From the NCBI GenBank assembly GCA_012959765.1, contig DUCO01000015.1, positions 1 to 64,000 of the forward strand: 64,000 nucleotides of DNA, read 5' to 3'. The position numbers and the translations under genes are program-made. Shown here piece by piece: positions 61,914-64,000 of this stretch. The stretch is from Dehalococcoidia bacterium (lineage in GTDB: Bacteria > Chloroflexota > Dehalococcoidia > Lucifugimonadales > Lucifugimonadaceae). Below the pieces are notes generated by a model. It made no database searches. It was not told where the DNA came from and was given only the letters and a program-made list of their open reading frames with translations. Position 1 is the first letter of the stretch. Every line of letters starts with the position of its first letter.

Positions 61914-62648
61914 CTAGCGATTCTTCCAGGCAGCGTAAATCTTCTCCGTCTCCTCGTTGAACGGATAAAAGAACTTAGGCGAAATACCCTCGCGCTGCGT
62001 GTGCCACAAAATCGCAGCCTCAATCTCATCGTGATGTACACACTCGTCGTAAATCTCCTCAGCCAACTGCGACGGCAACACAACCACACCATCCTCATCG
62101 CCAAGAATCACATCACCCGGCCAAACCAACACCGTGCCACACGCCACCGGCTCGTTCACCTCGTAAGGCAAAACATTCGGCTCGCCAATCGTCGGAGTAC
62201 TACCTCCGCCGTAAACCGGATACCCGTACTGCGCCACCTTGTGACCATCACGAACACCACCATCCGTCACCAACCCCGCCGCCTTCTGCGAAAGAATCCG
62301 TGAAAACACAACGTCCCCACCAGTCGACGTCATGCTCAAGCCCATGCAATCGGCAACCAAAACATCACCCGGCATCAGCGCCTCAAGCGCATCCCACCTC
62401 GGCGTCTCGTTAAACCCCTCGCCATGACCACCACGAGTCACATGCTCCTGCAAATCTGGACGCGAAGGCAGATAGCGAAGAGTCACCGCACGACCCACCA
62501 AACGACGACCCGGCGACAGACTCTGTACGCCATACATAAACACCTTCATGTACCCACGCTTCGCCAACGCCCCAAGAACAGTCGCATTCGAAACGGTTTC
62601 GTACTTCTTTAAAAGGTCATCAGATACTCTGATGGCTGCATCAACCAA
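61914..62648 (-). CDS. RraA-like aldolase (4-hydroxy-4-methyl-2-oxoglutarate aldolase type)
   Basis: This 244-residue RraA/MenG-like protein has GGDVVFSRILSQKAAGLVTD and GGVRD (R133-D134), the metal- and oxoacid-binding motif of class II HMG/CHA aldolases, and DEDGVVVLP near the C-terminus. The true substrate is probably a hydroxy-oxoacid; RNase E inhibition is not implied. The TTG start at 62648 has AGGAG 7 nt upstream. It heads the leftward series RraA, TM1367-like, dehydrogenase, amidohydrolase-like, bicupins. Confidence 0.9.
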   Translation of the reverse strand: MVDAAIRVSDDLLKKYETVSNATVLGALAKRGYMKVFMYGVQSLSPGRRLVGRAVTLRYLPSRPDLQEHVTRGGHGEGFNETPRWDALEALMPGDVLVADCMGLSMTSTGGDVVFSRILSQKAAGLVTDGGVRDGHKVAQYGYPVYGGGSTPTIGEPNVLPYEVNEPVACGTVLVWPGDVILGDEDGVVVLPSQLAEEIYDECVHHDEIEAAILWHTQREGISPKFFYPFNEETEKIYAAWKNR

Positions 62649-62978
62649 TTTCAGTCTCCTATATCGTGATCGTCGTTATCATTCCGGCTGGGCAAAGGCG
62701 AAATACCACCCGCTCAACGGTGGCGAAGTATAACCGCCCGAACCCGCCCACAGAACAAAGCAAACACCCCCACCTACCGATAACATCAGAGTTCAAATTT
62801 ATTACTACAAACAATCACCTCAACCAACACCCCAAGAAAACGTGCCACCGATCATCCTGAATTCATTTTCAGGATCTAAACCCAACAACCTGAACAGCTA
62901 CACAGCTCAGCCACCAACCAACCCCCTAACATCCCAGCCAACACGCAGTTGGCAAGAAATAGTGCCACTGGCACCCAC
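62649..62978 (+). repeat. Gap with B-C repeat block
   Basis: There is no gene. A short C-like stretch CAAGAAAACGTGCCACC lies near 62832-62849. B is at 62850-62877, and C at 62934-62974 with hairpin GTGCCACTGGCAC (62962-62974), four bases before the next ATG. Confidence 0.83.
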
Positions 62979-64000
62979 ATGAAAATTTACTGGAACACGC
63001 TCAACCCCCGACTGCGCGCATTAATCGTCTTCATACTCGCGTTCGTCATAACCCAAATCGGATTTGCGGTCGGCGGACCACTCGCATACGTCGACCAACT
63101 CTTCGGCGTCTACATCGGCGGATTCGTCGTCTACTTCCTCGCACGCTGGGGATTCTTCGCCACCCGAATCTCAATCCACCTCCCGAATCAAGAAACCCCC
63201 ATCTACGAGAAGTACCGTAAGAACCCCGGTAAACGAAAGCTCGGACCCGGCGAGCCAGCCGAATTTATCGATGCCAGCGAAGCCGACGAAGAACTCCTCT
63301 CCGACGATCGAATAGTAGGCATCTACTTCAACGGAGAAGCCGCCGCATACCCACTCGCAGCCATCGGCGTTCGCGAAATATCAAACGAAGAATTCGGCGA
63401 TACGCCACTCATAATCTCATGGTCGCCAGTCACCTACTCCGCCAGAGCGTACCTTGCGAAACCCGGCGGCCAGGACCCCGTAAACCTGAACCGACACACC
63501 CACACCGTGTTCAACTCGCCCGCCCTGCCCGACGACAACGACAGCACGTTCGTCCAGTTCATCGGCCAGGCAGTCACAGGCGAACTCGCCGGGTGGACCC
63601 TCGAACAGGTCCCGGTTATCACAACAACTTGGGCAGCATGGAAACAGGCATACCCGGATACCGAAGTGATGTCGACCGAAGGCGGACCCGAAGCCGATAT
63701 TTTCGAACGCTACTACGCCAACGATCGAAACGGTATCCACAGCCTCATGCCCACCGACAAACGCCTTCACGGCAAAGACGTCGTGCTCGGTCTCGATATC
63801 AAAGGCGATGTGAAGGCATATTCCTACCCCGGCCTCATCGACACCCCGCTGGTCGAAGACAACCTCGGCCGTGAACCCATCGTAGTGCTCCACGAACGCT
63901 CGTCCGCAACCGCAGTCGCATATTCACGAACCGTGAACGGCCAAACCCTCAACTTCAAAGGCAAAAGCAAAAACCCACACAGACGCAGCGTCGAAGCAAC
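62979..64000 (+). CDS. DUF3179 membrane-anchored protein (3' end outside window)
   Basis: An open frame runs from ATG 62979 past the window end (340 codons seen). Two hydrophobic segments (about 13-34 and 40-57) are followed by a DUF3179 domain: VGIYFNGEAAAYPLAAI, FVQFIGQAVTGELAGWTLEQ and TTTWAAWKQAYPDTEVMS. The position usually occupied by a CPLC motif reads SWSPVTYSAR, without cysteines. The function of the family is unknown. The start codon lies 4 nt after a repeat hairpin and lacks a Shine-Dalgarno sequence. Confidence 0.85.
   Translation, partial: MKIYWNTLNPRLRALIVFILAFVITQIGFAVGGPLAYVDQLFGVYIGGFVVYFLARWGFFATRISIHLPNQETPIYEKYRKNPGKRKLGPGEPAEFIDASEADEELLSDDRIVGIYFNGEAAAYPLAAIGVREISNEEFGDTPLIISWSPVTYSARAYLAKPGGQDPVNLNRHTHTVFNSPALPDDNDSTFVQFIGQAVTGELAGWTLEQVPVITTTWAAWKQAYPDTEVMSTEGGPEADIFERYYANDRNGIHSLMPTDKRLHGKDVVLGLDIKGDVKAYSYPGLIDTPLVEDNLGREPIVVLHERSSATAVAYSRTVNGQTLNFKGKSKNPHRRSVEA

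Noticed and set aside
2579-62877. B/C repeats as a CRISPR array
   Set aside because: Units are scattered between genes at kilobase distances and not regularly spaced with unique spacers.

Overview
The window looks like chromosomal DNA of an uncultured-type marine Chloroflexota bacterium, most probably the SAR202 / Dehalococcoidia side. This is inferred from gene content: many paralogous enolase-superfamily genes, COG3964-type amidohydrolases, SelA-like PLP enzymes, alpha-hydroxy/sugar-acid enzymes (UxuA, RraA and HpcH types), a Cys-type sulfatase, and family-5 substrate-binding lipoproteins with a repeated KGDTVV stalk. No rRNA or single-copy phylogenetic marker is present, so the taxon stays an inference. 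TTG starts preceded by good Shine-Dalgarno sequences are frequent.

Layout. 0-8.4 kb: tRNA-Ala, a divergent soxR/MFS pair sharing a clear SoxR box, an enolase-superfamily enzyme, trans-aconitate methyltransferase, an OppD/OppF ATPase pair and a coiled-coil protein. 8.4-16.8 kb: tRNA-Gln, a second OppD/OppF pair whose C-terminal cysteines are missing, a class III aminotransferase, an APS-reductase-type CysH, an HpcH-type aldolase and a DUF3604 protein. 17-27 kb: two divergent SelA-like PLP enzymes, a COG3964 amidohydrolase, an aldo/keto reductase with an alpha/beta hydrolase, a sulfatase and a second COG3964 amidohydrolase. 27-31 kb: DppC, DppB and a substrate-binding lipoprotein. 31-35.5 kb: a membrane protein, a UxuA-like enzyme and two enolase-superfamily enzymes. 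35.8-43.2 kb: a frameshifted flavin reductase, a DtxR/FeoA regulator, two unknown exported or membrane proteins, Tag glycosylase, a TolB-like lipoprotein, tRNA-Asn, an SDR enclosed by two MITE-like elements, a truncated GrpB gene and FluC. 43.5-57 kb: a block that repeats the amidohydrolase / SelA-like / DppB-DppC-lipoprotein theme and adds a D-aminoacylase, a LuxR regulator and an APH-like kinase. 57-64 kb: two bicupins, a COG3964 paralogue that has lost half its metal ligands, a zinc alcohol dehydrogenase, a TM1367-like protein, an RraA-like aldolase and a partial DUF3179 protein.

How the genes fit together. Two peptide/opine-type ABC import systems (lipoprotein, DppB, DppC) lie without adjacent ATPases, while two ATPase pairs lie elsewhere in the window. 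Imported N-acylated or O-acylated small molecules would be opened by the amidohydrolases and D-aminoacylase, and the products handled by SelA-like PLP lyases, enolase-superfamily dehydratases/racemases, RraA/HpcH aldolases and dehydrogenases. Substrates cannot be read from sequence.

The strongest non-genic signal is a dispersed composite repeat. One hairpin (ATCCTGA...TCAGGAT) is followed by a second unit (CAGCCAACACC, GGCAAGAAAAA, then a 5-bp stem with a short loop). Every copy I found has the same orientation on the + strand, directly after minus-strand genes and directly before plus-strand genes, and the stems vary by compensatory changes. Twice the stop codon of a minus-strand gene is the loop of this hairpin. 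The copies are absent from about 42.8 to 57.1 kb, where strand composition also changes and a partial tRNA-Pro marks the right edge, suggesting a later-acquired or rearranged island.
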